Assembly (NCBI GenBank): GCA_004297845.1
Contig: SCSP01000153.1
Location: 1-40,559 of the forward strand
Origin: Bacteroidota bacterium
GTDB lineage: Bacteria; Bacteroidota; Bacteroidia; Palsa-948
Direction of reading: 5' to 3'
Length of the DNA: 40,559 nucleotides
Numbering within the stretch: the first letter of the stretch is position 1; every line of letters starts with the position of its first letter. The notes beneath the pieces were generated by a model, which saw only the letters and a list, made by a program, of their open reading frames with translations, ran no database searches and was not told the origin of the DNA. Both the position numbers and the translations under genes were made by a program. Of this stretch, positions 20,301 through 25,604 are shown piece after piece.

Positions 20301-22062
20301 CCGGAGGACCAGGAACATCCGGAGTATAACAAGCGGCACTTACTATGGTGCGTGTACCGGCAGGATTCGGACCAACCATGTCTGATATTGTGGTTGCATC
20401 CATAACAAAAGAAGTCATGGAAGCATCCAAGCGATCACCTGCGTTTGCAGTTGCAGGAACGTCATACACCAGATAAAAGTAATAATCACCCGAGCCAAGA
20501 TCTAGTTTTTGCGAACCGGTAATTGTAAATGCGCCATTGGGATTATTTACAGTTCCAAACGGCTGTATGTTGTCCGTAATTAAAGGAGAGGAAATTAATT
20601 GCTCGTTGTAATATAGTTTTGCGGACGCGATATTTACGGCTGGGTTTTGAGAAAAACCCACATCCCCGACAGTGCTGAAATCAAACTGAGTAATGGTTGG
20701 AGGAGGGCATCCTCCCGAAATATTGATCCTTATCCTGAGGATAACCGCATTTCGACTGGATTCGCAGTTGCGGTTAATACTTTGGGTAGTGTATTGCCCT
20801 ATGTCACTTACATTATATATTGATGCCGTATTGGCAAACATAAACCCGAATGATTCGGAAGAAAGAGGTTGAAATGGGGTGCTGTTTATAAGAAAAGTTC
20901 CGACTGTTCCTGTACCTGTTCTTAATAAGTCTCCGCTTCCGGCAGCAGTTGCCCGTATCTGGAAACTATTAAAAAAGAGCTCGTCAAAATTTCCACCGGC
21001 TGCATCCGTGGTTAATGTTACGGTTATAGAAGTGGTGGTGACAGAGGTTAATGCAAGCGCAGTAATATCGCTGCCTCCTCCATTTTTAGTAACGGTATGG
21101 GCTGCTCCCGTATTGAATTCAAACCCGGTTGGGAGTGTCAGAATAATGGTAGCACCTGCCTGGCTGTTGTTAAAATCAGTCATTAACCGTTCCTTGAGAG
21201 AAAAACTCACGGTTTGATAAGCGCTGGGATAAGCTCCAGTGCAAAAAGACAGATCGGCAAAGGGTGTGATGTTGGAAGGGGTTGTATAGGTAATAATGAG
21301 CAATCCCGCTGCTCCGTTACCGCCCGTATGATCTGTACCATCAGGCACAAAAGCACCGCTTCCTCCGCCACCGTACACATTGCCGGTATTGCCATTGCCT
21401 TCTGAATTATTTCTGCCGGCACCCCCGGCTCCTCCTCCGGTAGTTGTTCCCGGGCCCGCTGTAATGCCGACAGCATTTCCGCCCACTCCGGTTGAACCTC
21501 CTCCTCCACCCCCTCCTCCTGAAATACCGCCAGCCCCGCTTCCATCGGCTCCATTTCCACCTGCAAACTTCACATCACCAATACTGGCAGCGCTCGATCC
21601 GATACCGCCTAAGGAAACTCCCGCGTTTGGCGCTGCTCCCCCGGCACCCCCTTCAGCAAACACGGTTCCGACAGCGCTGAACCAGGAAGGATTTCCCTGG
21701 GCTCCCGCTGATGTAGTGCCGGTTTTGGTAGCTCCTACATTAACAGAGTAGGAGGTCAATGATGTAACTGCAACTGATTTTTTTGCATAAGCTCCTCCGG
21801 CACCGCCACCGCCACCATATAAAGTGGTAGTTGTCGTACCGCCTCCCGATCCTCCGCCTCCCCAGCATTCAACAGTAGCTGTGGAAACCCCCGGAGGACA
21901 GACCCATGAACTTGAAGAAGTGAATAAAACTGTAGTGGTTTGCCCCCACAACAAATTAAAAGAAGAAAGAAAAATAAATACAGTAAGGAAAACAAAACAG
22001 CAAATTTTTACCCTGGAAAGGCTGGCCAAAAGAAAAAGAAACTTTTTGTAAAGTTTATGCAT
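5386..22062 (-). CDS. Giant repetitive secreted protein, T9SS type B (gliding-motility C-terminal domain)
   Basis: This is one uninterrupted 5558-aa frame. Residues 1-40 are a long signal peptide ending near LLWGQ. Residues 45-265 are glycine-rich (VECWGGGGSGGG). About 280-700 holds beta-rich modules. About 726-935 resembles a class I glutamine-amidotransferase fold with a nucleophile-elbow-like GGNFLAQCAG (Cys806). One Ig-like module follows. Residues 1019-2816 are 18 copies of a 100-aa repeat with two Cys each. Three or four mixed modules come next, then 3149-4695 has 19 Ig-like repeats (SLTAST...YSWTGPN...GTYSV). About 4696-5123 has five NAGxDxxxC repeats, and about 5125-5465 has four PKD domains (WNFGD). 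Residues 5467-5558 are the type B sorting domain (SAFTPNGDGFNDVLYVKG). It is probably a surface filament or adhesin exported by T9SS with the downstream SprF. Adhesion is inferred from architecture only. I saw no frameshift, but repeat number could be an assembly artefact. Confidence 0.92.
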   Translation of the reverse strand: MHKLYKKFLFLLASLSRVKICCFVFLTVFIFLSSFNLLWGQTTTVLFTSSSSWVCPPGVSTATVECWGGGGSGGGTTTTTLYGGGGGAGGAYAKKSVAVTSLTSYSVNVGATKTGTTSAGAQGNPSWFSAVGTVFAEGGAGGAAPNAGVSLGGIGSSAASIGDVKFAGGNGADGSGAGGISGGGGGGGGSTGVGGNAVGITAGPGTTTGGGAGGAGRNNSEGNGNTGNVYGGGGSGAFVPDGTDHTGGNGAAGLLIITYTTPSNITPFADLSFCTGAYPSAYQTVSFSLKERLMTDFNNSQAGATIILTLPTGFEFNTGAAHTVTKNGGGSDITALALTSVTTTSITVTLTTDAAGGNFDELFFNSFQIRATAAGSGDLLRTGTGTVGTFLINSTPFQPLSSESFGFMFANTASIYNVSDIGQYTTQSINRNCESSRNAVILRIRINISGGCPPPTITQFDFSTVGDVGFSQNPAVNIASAKLYYNEQLISSPLITDNIQPFGTVNNPNGAFTITGSQKLDLGSGDYYFYLVYDVPATANAGDRLDASMTSFVMDATTISDMVGPNPAGTRTIVSAACYTPDVPGPPANVEAIPRNSYVIPMDNTNQAVVAPFNLKAYGMVHALLMNDIPVKWVILSGKAKDAADFTANASRVLPTAVASAAVTFKASAFIIDSTWINRSYYGSGLTALQVISTYTAQGVGYNQVAVFKLAGDENLNVRYTLNHRPKIAIFTNGGYEAVQETYMAEAGLVAGTNYFTQNAGNFPGLVECYSFCSEAHWDFTTNEDINSVDNIVKFVNEGGNFLAQCAGIDLYENHQPSGGHFQTTRGISFDAGSVTMTYSNPDLAFNQFEGAVANENGTIERFWPSATSAFNAETYNGLSDPLPTTTVAATAVHLAPSDSVGGNVFYLSGHDYVGATINYFNGRRMYLNATLIPAGRPSAFVLDPGANTSICIGQSTTLGGSPTGGSGSTNYVWSPSAGLNNTTSANPVASPTITTVYTVIANDNGCPGGPNSVTVTVNPLPTIAPAATAANACVSAGAQSSTLTYGAVTNAPTNYTIDWNAAANTAGLVDLGSTALPASPITVPIAAGVAAGTYTGTLYVTNGNGCASTGNAFTLTINPLPTIAPAATAAAVCFSAGAQSSTLTYGATTGVPTNYTIDWNAAANAAGLVDVGSTALPASPITVPVAAGVVAGTYTGTLYVTNGNGCASLGNAFTLTINPLPTIAPAATAAAVCFNAGAQSSTLTYGAVTNAPTNYTIDWNAAANAAGLVDVGSTALPASPITVPIAAGVAAGTYTGTLFVTNGNGCASTGNAFTLTINPLPTIAPAATAAAVCFNAAVQSSTLAYGAVTNAPTNYTIDWNAAANAAGLVDVGSTALPASPITVPVAAGVAAGTYTGTLFVTNGNGCASTGNAFTLTINPLPTIAPAAAAAAVCFNADAQSSTLTYGAVTNAPTNYTIDWNAAANAAGLVDVGSTALPASPITVPVAAGVVAGTYTGTLFVTNGNGCASTGNAFTLTINPLPTIAPAATAAAVCFNAGAQSSTLTYGAVTNAPTNYTIDWNAAANAAGLVDVGSTALPASPITVPVAAGVAVGTYTGTLFVTNGNGCASTGNAFTLTINPLPTIAPAAAAASVCFSAGAQSSTLTYGAVTDAPTNYTIDWNAVANAAGLVDVGSTALPASPITVPVAAGVAAGTYTGTLYVTNGNGCASTGNAFTLTINPLPTIAPAATAAAVCFNAAAQSSTLAYGATTGVPTNYTIDWNAAANAAGLVDVGLTALPASPITVPVAAGVAAGTYTGTLFVTSATGCASLGNAFTLTINPLPTIAPAATAASVCFNAAAQSSTLTYGAVTNAPTNYTIDWNAAANAAGLVDVGSTALPASPITVPIAAGVGAGTYTGTLFVTNGNGCASTGNAFTLTINPLPTIAPAATAAAVCFNAGAQSSTLAYGATTGVPTNYTIDWNAAANAAGLVDVGSTALPVSPITVPVAAGVAAGTYTGTLFVTNGNGCASTGNAFTLTINPLPTIAPAATAAAVCFNAGAQSSTLTYGATTGAPTNYTIDWNAAANAAGLVDVGSTALPASPITVPVAAGVVAGTYTGTLYVTNGNGCASTGNAFTLTINPLPTIAPAATAAAVCFNAGAQSSTLTYGAVTNAPTNYTITWNAAALAAGLVNVGSTALPASPITVPIAAGVAAGTYTGTLFVTNGNGCASTGNAFTLTINPLPTIAPAATAAAVCFSAGAQSSTLTYGATTGAPTNYTIDWNAAANAAGLVDVGSTALPVSPITVPVAAGVAVGTYTGTLYVTNGNGCASTGNVFTLTINSLPTIAPAATAAAVCFNAAAQSSTLAYGATTGAPTNYTIDWNAAANAAGLVDVGSTALPASPITVPIAAGVAAGTYTGTLYVTNGCTSTGNAFTLTINPLPTIAPAAPAAAVCFNAAVQSSTLTYGAITGVPTNYTIDWNAAANAAGLVDVGSTALPVSPITVPIAAGVAGGTYTGTLFVTNGNGCASTGNVFTLTINPLPTIAPAATAANVCFNAAAQSSTLTYGATTGAPTDYTIDWNAAANAAGLVDVGSTALPASPITVPVAAGVAVGTYTGILFVTNGNGCASTGNAFTLTINPLPTIAPAATAAAVCFNAGAQSSTLAYGATTGVPTNYTIDWDAAANAAGLVDVGSTALPASPITVPVAAGVVAGTYTGTLFVTNGNGCASTGNAFTLTINPLPTIAPAATAAAVCFNAGAQSSTLTYGAVTNAPTNYTIDWNAAANAAGLVDVGSTALPASPITVPVAAGVVAGTYTGTLFVTNGNGCASTGNAFTLTITPTDDPSFSYSAGTYCQSGTTTPIITGGFPGTFSASPVALVFVSTSTGEVNLAASPANTYTITFTTSGPCPSSSSQVITITVSGVADFHYDGPFCKTSANPSPIFDGGGSAGVFGSVPAGISFVSTSTGEINLSASTAGTYTITNTITAAGCFTVTATNTVTIDPAATVNAGPDQTICAGFSTTLAGAFGGSASSSTWSGGAGGFVPGSSTPTAVYTPSAGEVAAGTVTLTLTTNDPANSCGAVSNDVIIKINPIPAAPTASGTAICEGFDATLTATAPGGTYEWYDAPVAGTLLQTGASYTTPILAATTTYYVQTTVLSCTGPRTAVTVSVNPTPAAPVAGSNSPLCIGNTLSLTASTVGGSTYAWTGPNLFSSPSQNPTLAGAGVADAGTYSVIATENGCVGPAGTAVVTVAPQPATPTAGSNSPVCVGNTLSLTASTIGGASYFWNGPSSFTSTSQNPAVAGFTTADAGTYSVTATVAGCTGSAGTTSVTINPPPPAPTTGSNGPICSGNTLSLTASTIAGASYNWTGPNSFSSTIQDPAIGSVSTLASGTYSVTATVPGCATSPTGTISVVINQTPAAPTPGSNSPACIGGDISLTASGTGTTYAWSGPNAFTSTAQNPVLTGVGAAEAGTYTVNTTSAAGCTGTDATTSVIVNPPPPAPTTGSDLTVCSGTTLSLTASTIPSATIYSWTGPNTFTSVSQNPTMGSVTTLAEGTYSVTAFVPGCALSPAGTVSVTVFQTPAAPTPGSNSPICAGIDLSLTASTVGGSTYSWTGPAGFTSTTQDPVIAAATPANAGIYSVVAIENGCTGSAGIVSVTINSLPAAPVAGNNSPLCEGTTLSLTASTIAGATYSWFGPNSFVSISQNPTIVGITLAAAGIYSVTASVSGCSGPAGTTSVVVNPIPATSTAGSNSPVCSGQMLSLTASTVAGATYSWSGPNSFTSTSQDPIISSVTTAATGLYAVTATALGCTSLAGTTSVTIDQTPSAPVAGNNGPICVGFDLSLTAGTLPGATYAWTGPNSFTDATQNPVITGVSTAEGGVYSVIATVNGCSGPAGTTTVIVNTPPTSPTAGSNSPVCTGQTLSLTANTFASATYTWNGPNGFSSTLQNPTIGAVTPAAVGDYSVFVTVTGCAGGAGTVSVTVNLTPTAPTATNNSPFCSGSDLSLTASTVGGSTYQWAGPSSFSSTTQDPVITGATTAQSGTYSVTAIENGCASLPGITTVTVNAFPAAPVAGNNGPLCIGDNLTLTANTISGATYSWNGPNGFSSASQNPTIAAVTTDEAGTYSVSVTVAGCLGAEGTTALIVAPPPAPPTPGSNTPVCSGTELSLTANTIVGATYTWSGPNSFTATTQNPTITPVTTAADGIYSVFVQIGSCLSAASTTSVTIFQTPVAPVAGGNSPACIGFDLSLTASTIGSSTYSWAGPNGFSSTVQNPVIINISSADAGTYTVFATENGCNGPVATTAVIINPPPAAPTTGSNSPLCSGQTLNLTSNTIASATYSWSGPNSFVSVSQNPTIAGATTAASGTYSITATVPGCPTSPEGTVSITVNQTPAAPVASNNTPLCSGNDVSLTASTIGGSTYSWTGPNSFSSTLQDPVILAATTAASGIYSVIATENGCTGPAGTTSVTVNPIPVAPAAGNNSPLCIGDNLNLTANTIPGATYSWNGPNGFTSALQNPTIAGASTADAGTYSVSVTVAGCPGPEGTTSVIVAPPPAAPTPGSNTPVCSGSELSLTASTIVGATYNWSGPNSFSASTQNPTITSVTTAGDGIYSVFVQIGSCVSPAGTTSVTINPLPVAPTAGSNSPLCIGDNLSLTASTIAGTTYVWSGPNSFSSTLQNPAINSVTTAETGTYSVSVTSIANGCVSPTSTQTVSVTIPAVVNAGTDQTMCSNNPAQLSGTITGGTGTVIWSTLNGVGIFSGIATLNATYTPNINDTLAGNILLIISSTNNGGCPVATDTMVVFVTPGPVANAGADQSICSNNYSTVNVSGTVQFATGGVWSSSGTGTFQSPNTVLTNTYVTTPLDSANGSVILILTSTGNGSCAAVNDAMLVTFTPAPAVNAGTDIPVCFGNVSAQLNGSVSGGATTGVWTTLGTGTFIPTASTLNATYILSSADTAAGGTTLVLTSTNFGNCIAVTDTVVITMTPAPVVAAGSDITVCANKDSVSLNGSITVGSTTGYWSTSGTGIFAAPDSSAMNATYIPSAADTAAGSIQLFLTSTNGCRVVKDSLIVTITNAPTVNAGADVTVCGGTTVALNGTINSAAAGGQWTSSGNGTFTPNNSTLNATYVSGSNDTSLVTLTLTTTGNGQCLAVKDSMTITIGRKPVAGFSVPQICVGQSITFTDTSSILSLNDTITSWNWTIAGGTYTVQNTSHTYTVSGKDTVVLIVTSVSGCSDTAMQVVNINPTPVASFTVLTSCSLDSVYFGSTSTISSGNIVSWIWNFGDTNTSTQQKPVHYYDSTGVYIVSLTVTSDSGCTSTFIDTITPSKGAVAGFSFTADCDFNAVFTDTSIIASGDSIISWSWNFGDASALNTTQNPSHTYVNTGTFIVTLKIVTLGGCNDSITDTLIFTPAPIADFSPQSGTYSAGATVAFTDLSTNAITWLWNFDDGKTDTIQHPTHTFDLNGTLNVMLIVTNTNGCPDTAQYTFIFNTNVVAVPSAFTPNGDGFNDVLYVKGGPLKEMDWRIYNEWGNEVFHSTAQSDGWDGTYKGKKQVEGRFVFILKGITYGDTAIELSGDVTILR
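7978..12618 (-). repeat. Array of 19 Ig-like repeats, about 243 bp each
   Basis: Each unit encodes about 81 aa with the order PxAPxxGxNSPxCxG, LSLTAST, TYSWxGPNxFxS, QxPxI, GTYSVxxxxxGC. Copies are moderately diverged. Units 11-13 resemble units 16-18 most closely, and a shared stretch (GAACGAAGACAGAATAAATT) recurs near 8280 and 9492, about 1.21 kb or five units apart. That indicates a block duplication of five units. Confidence 0.9.
13615..19008 (-). repeat. Array of 18 homogenised 300-bp tandem repeats
   Basis: The units run head to tail with an exact 300-bp period. One unit (the fourteenth in protein order, around 14.8 kb) is 6 bp short (VTNGCTSTG in place of VTNGNGCASTG). The encoded unit starts NPLPTIAPAATAAAVCFNAG and ends GCASTGNAFTLTI. 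Total length 5394 nt equals 1798 aa. Differences are mostly synonymous or swap between a few alternatives (VTNAP/TTGVP/TTGAP, LYV/LFV, GVAAG/GVVAG), a patchwork expected from gene conversion or unequal crossing-over. Confidence 0.95.
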
Positions 22063-22151
22063 GCGGTTTTCAGAAGATCAGTTTGGTGTTGAAATCAATC
22101 TAACGGAGAATGTTTGAAAAGGTTACCCCGTTTACTAACATTTAACTACAA

Positions 22152-23225
22152 TTAATTGATCGCCACTAAAGTAGTGTTTTTTGATGTAATAACGCCAAAA
22201 TTATTCAGTGTTATTTGATGTATTTTTGCATGGGCTATGAACTCATTTTCATAACGGGGATCCACCGCCAGCAGCAACCCCCCGCTGGTTTGGGGGTCGC
22301 AGAGGGTGAGGATGGCTCCCCCTGCCTGTTGGTCGGGATTTGAAATCCCGACCATCGAAACTTTTTTTTGGTAACTATTCCAATTTCTGAATGTAATATC
22401 AGGGTATATCATTTTGGATACATAGTGAGAGATGTTTTGCATTAGGGGAATTTTTGAATATTCGATCTCCGCAGATACCCCGCTTCCTTCACACATTTCT
22501 ATAAGGTGCCCGAGCAGGCCGAAGCCCGTTACATCTGTCATTGCCTTTACATAGTCCAGTTTTCCAAGTTCATATCCTATGGAATTCAGTTGAGTCATAA
22601 ATTTTACTGCATCTTCAAAATCTTCTGCAGGCGCCAGACCGCGTTTATGAGCCGTGGCAATCATTCCAACTCCAAGAGGTTTCGTTAAAAATAATTTACA
22701 GCCCTCGGTGGCTGTAGAATTTCTTTTTATGTTTTTAATTTCCACTTCTCCGGTCACCGCCAGTCCAAAAATGGGTTCCGGGCTGTCAATGCTGTGTCCG
22801 CCAGCGAGTGGAATTCCGGCTTCCGCACAAATTTTCCTGGCTCCTTCCAACACCTGTTGCGCTAGCTCAGCCGGAAGTTTTTCAACCGGCCAGCCGAGAA
22901 TGGCAATTGCCATCAGGGGTTTTCCGCCCATCGCATACACATCACTGATGGAATTGGCAGCGGCAATCCTGCCGAAATCAAAAGCATCGTCCACGATAGG
23001 CATGAAAAAATCCGTAGTGGAGATGATGGCGCGGCCATTGCCGATGTCGTAAACGGCAGCATCGTCTTTGGTGTCGTAGCCGACCAGAAGCGACCTCACC
23101 CCCGACCCCTCTCCAGGGGGAGAGGGGGGATTGTGCTGCAGTATCTTTTCCAGCTTGTTCGGTGCGATCTTGCATCCGCAGCCGGCTCCGTGGGAGAATT
23201 GGGTAAGTTTTATTTTTTCAGGCAT
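22152..23225 (-). CDS. selD: Selenide, water dikinase
   Basis: The product is 357 aa. The enzyme makes selenophosphate from selenide and ATP, the selenium donor for tRNA 2-selenouridine and selenocysteine. The N-terminal active-site loop reads SHGAGCGCK, with Cys16 at the position that is Cys or selenocysteine in the family and Lys19 behind it; no in-frame TGA is needed. Further hallmarks are DDAAVYDIGNGRAIISTTDFF, NSISDVYAMGGKPLMA, GGHSID and DPQTSGGLL. It overlaps the end of mnmH by 8 nt, so translation is probably coupled. The loop between the active site and the ATP domain (NPPSPPGEGSGVRS) is encoded by a dispersed hairpin repeat and is longer than I expect for the family. Confidence 0.95.
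   Translation of the reverse strand: MPEKIKLTQFSHGAGCGCKIAPNKLEKILQHNPPSPPGEGSGVRSLLVGYDTKDDAAVYDIGNGRAIISTTDFFMPIVDDAFDFGRIAAANSISDVYAMGGKPLMAIAILGWPVEKLPAELAQQVLEGARKICAEAGIPLAGGHSIDSPEPIFGLAVTGEVEIKNIKRNSTATEGCKLFLTKPLGVGMIATAHKRGLAPAEDFEDAVKFMTQLNSIGYELGKLDYVKAMTDVTGFGLLGHLIEMCEGSGVSAEIEYSKIPLMQNISHYVSKMIYPDITFRNWNSYQKKVSMVGISNPDQQAGGAILTLCDPQTSGGLLLAVDPRYENEFIAHAKIHQITLNNFGVITSKNTTLVAIN
23094..23129 (-). repeat. Dispersed hairpin repeat, copy C, inside selD
   Basis: The minus strand reads CCCTCTCCCCCTGGAGAGGG then GTCGGGGGTGAGG, the same hairpin-plus-tail form as copies A, E and G. It is in frame and encodes PPSPPGEGSGVRS in a surface loop of SelD. Confidence 0.8.
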
Positions 23226-24327
23226 AATTTTTTTTCAATTTAGTATTTGCATACTCGAGCACTTTGCCGGCATTTAATTTTGCATCAGCCGAATCACATT
23301 CAATGAAAAAAACATCCTTCATACTTCTTTTTTCATGATTGTAATTATATGCTTTGTCATAATATGTTAAGGTAATATCGGCTACTTCGTGCAGATCTCC
23401 TTTTTCCAGTTCTTCCAAAGCTCTGTTCACATGCTGTCCGCCCAGTCGCTGATGAATTTTTAGCACACAGGAACTAAGTTCTTCCTTCGAAAAATTTCCG
23501 TAGTCAGCAACAAGCCTTTCAATTCTTGAACTTTTCGGAACGGAGACCCGCAGGATCAGGGCTTCTTTCATTCTTGCCCAAAGCGCTGCGGGTAATTGAA
23601 CCTTGCCAATGCTTCGGGATTCATCTTCAAGCCATATCTTTCTTGCAGGGTCAAGTTTGCCGAAAGCAGCGCAGAGTGCGTTTTCAAACTGTTCGTTGGT
23701 AGGCTGCGGGGCTTCTCCCAATGAACCAAAGGCAGAACCTTTGTGATTTGCAAGCGCTTCCAGATCGATCACCTGTTCGCCCTGAGCGGCAATGTGTTTC
23801 AGTATCTCTGTTTTTCCGCTGCCTGTTTCCCCGCCTACAACCAGGATATCAGCGTTCCTGTTGAAACTTTGGAGCACGAAATTCCGGTAGGCTTTGTAAC
23901 CTCTTACAAGCGTGTATGTGTTATACCCATTCTCATTGAGGAGCTGTGCAAATTTCGAACTGCGCATTCCTCCGCGCCAGCAGTGAATTAAGACGGTTAA
24001 TGGTTTATGGTTAATGGTTAATGGTTCGTCATTCGCTTGTTCGCTTGTTCGCTTGTTCGCTTGTTCGGCTGCTGCAATTTTTTCAACCTTGCTTAAAAAT
24101 AAGTCGATCTTCGGATTTGCAATTTCGTATCCTATCCTGATTGCTTCTTCCTTGCTTTTCTGCACATAAGCAGTTCCCACTTTCGCCCGCTCTTCATTAT
24201 CAAACAATGGAATATTGATTGCTCCCGGAATGTGTCCCTGATCAAATTCTCCGGGTGAGCGTACATCAATTACCGGACATTTTTGTGCTTGCTGTAGGAA
24301 CTCTCGTATCTGCAGAGGGCTATTCAT
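23218..24327 (-). CDS. mnmH: tRNA 2-selenouridine synthase
   Basis: The product is 369 aa. MnmH (SelU/YbbB) replaces the 2-thio group of wobble uridine in certain tRNAs with selenium, via a geranylated intermediate, using selenophosphate. An N-terminal rhodanese domain (CPVIDVRSPGEFDQGHIPGA, about residues 5-155) carries the catalytic Cys116 in IHCWRGGMRSS. The C-terminal part has a P-loop (GGETGSGKTE, about 165-174) and the ESRSIG segment. Residues 87-111, just before the active-site strand, are encoded by two runs of short tandem repeats and are probably a disordered insert. It lies 2 nt after the membrane-protein gene and overlaps selD, so enzyme and selenium donor are co-expressed. tRNA-Glu (TTC), present in this window, belongs to the class of tRNAs this enzyme modifies in other bacteria. 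Confidence 0.94.
   Translation of the reverse strand: MNSPLQIREFLQQAQKCPVIDVRSPGEFDQGHIPGAINIPLFDNEERAKVGTAYVQKSKEEAIRIGYEIANPKIDLFLSKVEKIAAAEQANKRTSEQANDEPLTINHKPLTVLIHCWRGGMRSSKFAQLLNENGYNTYTLVRGYKAYRNFVLQSFNRNADILVVGGETGSGKTEILKHIAAQGEQVIDLEALANHKGSAFGSLGEAPQPTNEQFENALCAAFGKLDPARKIWLEDESRSIGKVQLPAALWARMKEALILRVSVPKSSRIERLVADYGNFSKEELSSCVLKIHQRLGGQHVNRALEELEKGDLHEVADITLTYYDKAYNYNHEKRSMKDVFFIECDSADAKLNAGKVLEYANTKLKKNYA
23995..24068. repeat. Two adjacent short tandem repeats in mnmH (7 bp x4 and 8 bp x4.5)
   Basis: GGTTAAT is repeated four times with one variant (23995-24022, then a partial copy), followed almost at once by TTCGCTTG repeated 4.5 times (24032-24068). Neither unit is a multiple of three, so gain or loss of a single unit in either tract would shift the frame before the catalytic cysteine. 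Confidence 0.9.
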
Positions 24328-24329
24328 TT

Positions 24330-25595
24330 TTAATCAGTCACGAGTTTGAAATATGCATTCCAGTCCCATTCTCCTCCGTAAAAACAGCCGTCATAGTAAT
24401 AAATGATGTTTAGGTTGATCCAGATGCATCCAGCGAAAAATACAAACAACAATGCCATTCCCACCTTGCTCTTTATCTGTGAAATGACATAGGTAAATGG
24501 AAACATCAGCAGAGGATAGTACTCCACAAAACTCCGCGCACCCATCGCGCAGCCGAACCAGTAATTCCACCAGCTGGAGAAAACATAGCTGGATAAAAGA
24601 AAAATCACTGTAATAATAATTCCATTTCTATCTTTTTTCCAAAGCGCCATTGCCATGCCTGCAACACCGGTAAAAAGTACAGGTGCCCAGGTGAAGAGAC
24701 CGTTGTTCGTGCTGAACCACACGGGGATCAGCTTGGGAGACAATAAAAAGGGAAATCCTTCTTCTCCATAGGAATAAACGATAGGACTATTAAAACTTTG
24801 AGACCAATAAATAAGTTGAGGAATAAGGATTGATAACGAGATTAGCAATGAAATAAATACCGGCTTCAGATGTTGTCTGAAAAATGCAATGTTTTCCGGG
24901 AAGCTGAAAGTGTTGCCGAAAAAAAATATAAAAATAACAAGAATGATATTTGTCGGGCGTATGAGCATAACAAGTGCAAGTGAAACAAGAAGAGGTAAAA
25001 AAAATTTGAACAGAGGCGCTTTGTAAATTTTTGTGGTCAGATACGCAATTGCAGAAATTAGAAAGAAAGAATATACATGCAGGAATCCGGACGCATCCAG
25101 CGTATAATAAAAAAGGTTGGTGCCCAGAAAAAAAACGGATACTGTGATAAGTGATATTTTTTCCAAGAAATATTTTTTTAAGAACAGAAAGGAAAATAAA
25201 AGGCCAAGTAATCCATAAAATGTTCCGGCAATCATAATGGCTCCGTGATAGATTGGACTAAAACCATCCGATGGAAATCCCATCGGCCCGGATAATATAT
25301 GTGCAACTAAGAAAAAGGGTGCTTGTAGAATGGCAACACCCGATGTGTATTTGGTGATAATGTTTCCTGTTTTTTCGTTGAATGAAAACCCGGTGCCGGT
25401 CTTGAACCGAATACTGTCGGGCATGCTGCTGCAATCGTTCCCGTAAATAAACCAGATGGGATTATAAACATAATAGCCCGAGGCATCGGCCCAGAGTACG
25501 CTCTGGTAACTTTGGTGATCGTCCTTGCTGTGTTTGTTAAATGCGAGAAAAAGAAATACAGAAAAAAGCAGGAGAAGTATTCCGGTTTTCTTCAT
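24330..25595 (-). CDS. Polytopic inner-membrane protein, unknown function
   Basis: The product is 421 aa with about ten hydrophobic segments. The first is an uncleaved anchor (TGILLLLFSVFLFLAF), followed by a periplasmic loop with YYVYNPIWFIYGNDCSS and a regular series of helices (ISLITVSVFFLGTNLFYYTL, LFKFFLPLLVSLALVMLIRP, IIITVIFLLSSYVFSSWWNYWFG). The overall shape recalls GT-C glycosyltransferases or lipid-linked sugar transferases of the PMT/ArnT type. The acidic pair expected early in that family is not clearly present, so I leave the function open. It sits between a T9SS-secreted protein and mnmH with gaps of 9 and 2 nt, which suggests co-transcription rather than shared function. Confidence 0.7.
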   Translation of the reverse strand: MKKTGILLLLFSVFLFLAFNKHSKDDHQSYQSVLWADASGYYVYNPIWFIYGNDCSSMPDSIRFKTGTGFSFNEKTGNIITKYTSGVAILQAPFFLVAHILSGPMGFPSDGFSPIYHGAIMIAGTFYGLLGLLFSFLFLKKYFLEKISLITVSVFFLGTNLFYYTLDASGFLHVYSFFLISAIAYLTTKIYKAPLFKFFLPLLVSLALVMLIRPTNIILVIFIFFFGNTFSFPENIAFFRQHLKPVFISLLISLSILIPQLIYWSQSFNSPIVYSYGEEGFPFLLSPKLIPVWFSTNNGLFTWAPVLFTGVAGMAMALWKKDRNGIIITVIFLLSSYVFSSWWNYWFGCAMGARSFVEYYPLLMFPFTYVISQIKSKVGMALLFVFFAGCIWINLNIIYYYDGCFYGGEWDWNAYFKLVTD

Positions 25596-25604
25596 GCGGG
25601 AGGG

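Noticed and set aside
21380-21751. Pro-rich 123-aa plus-strand ORF
   Set aside because: It is the antisense reading of the glycine-rich segment of the giant protein (Gly codons read as Pro on the other strand).
22152-23225. Selenocysteine codon in selD
   Set aside because: The active-site position is an ordinary Cys codon (GAGCGCK); no in-frame TGA is present.
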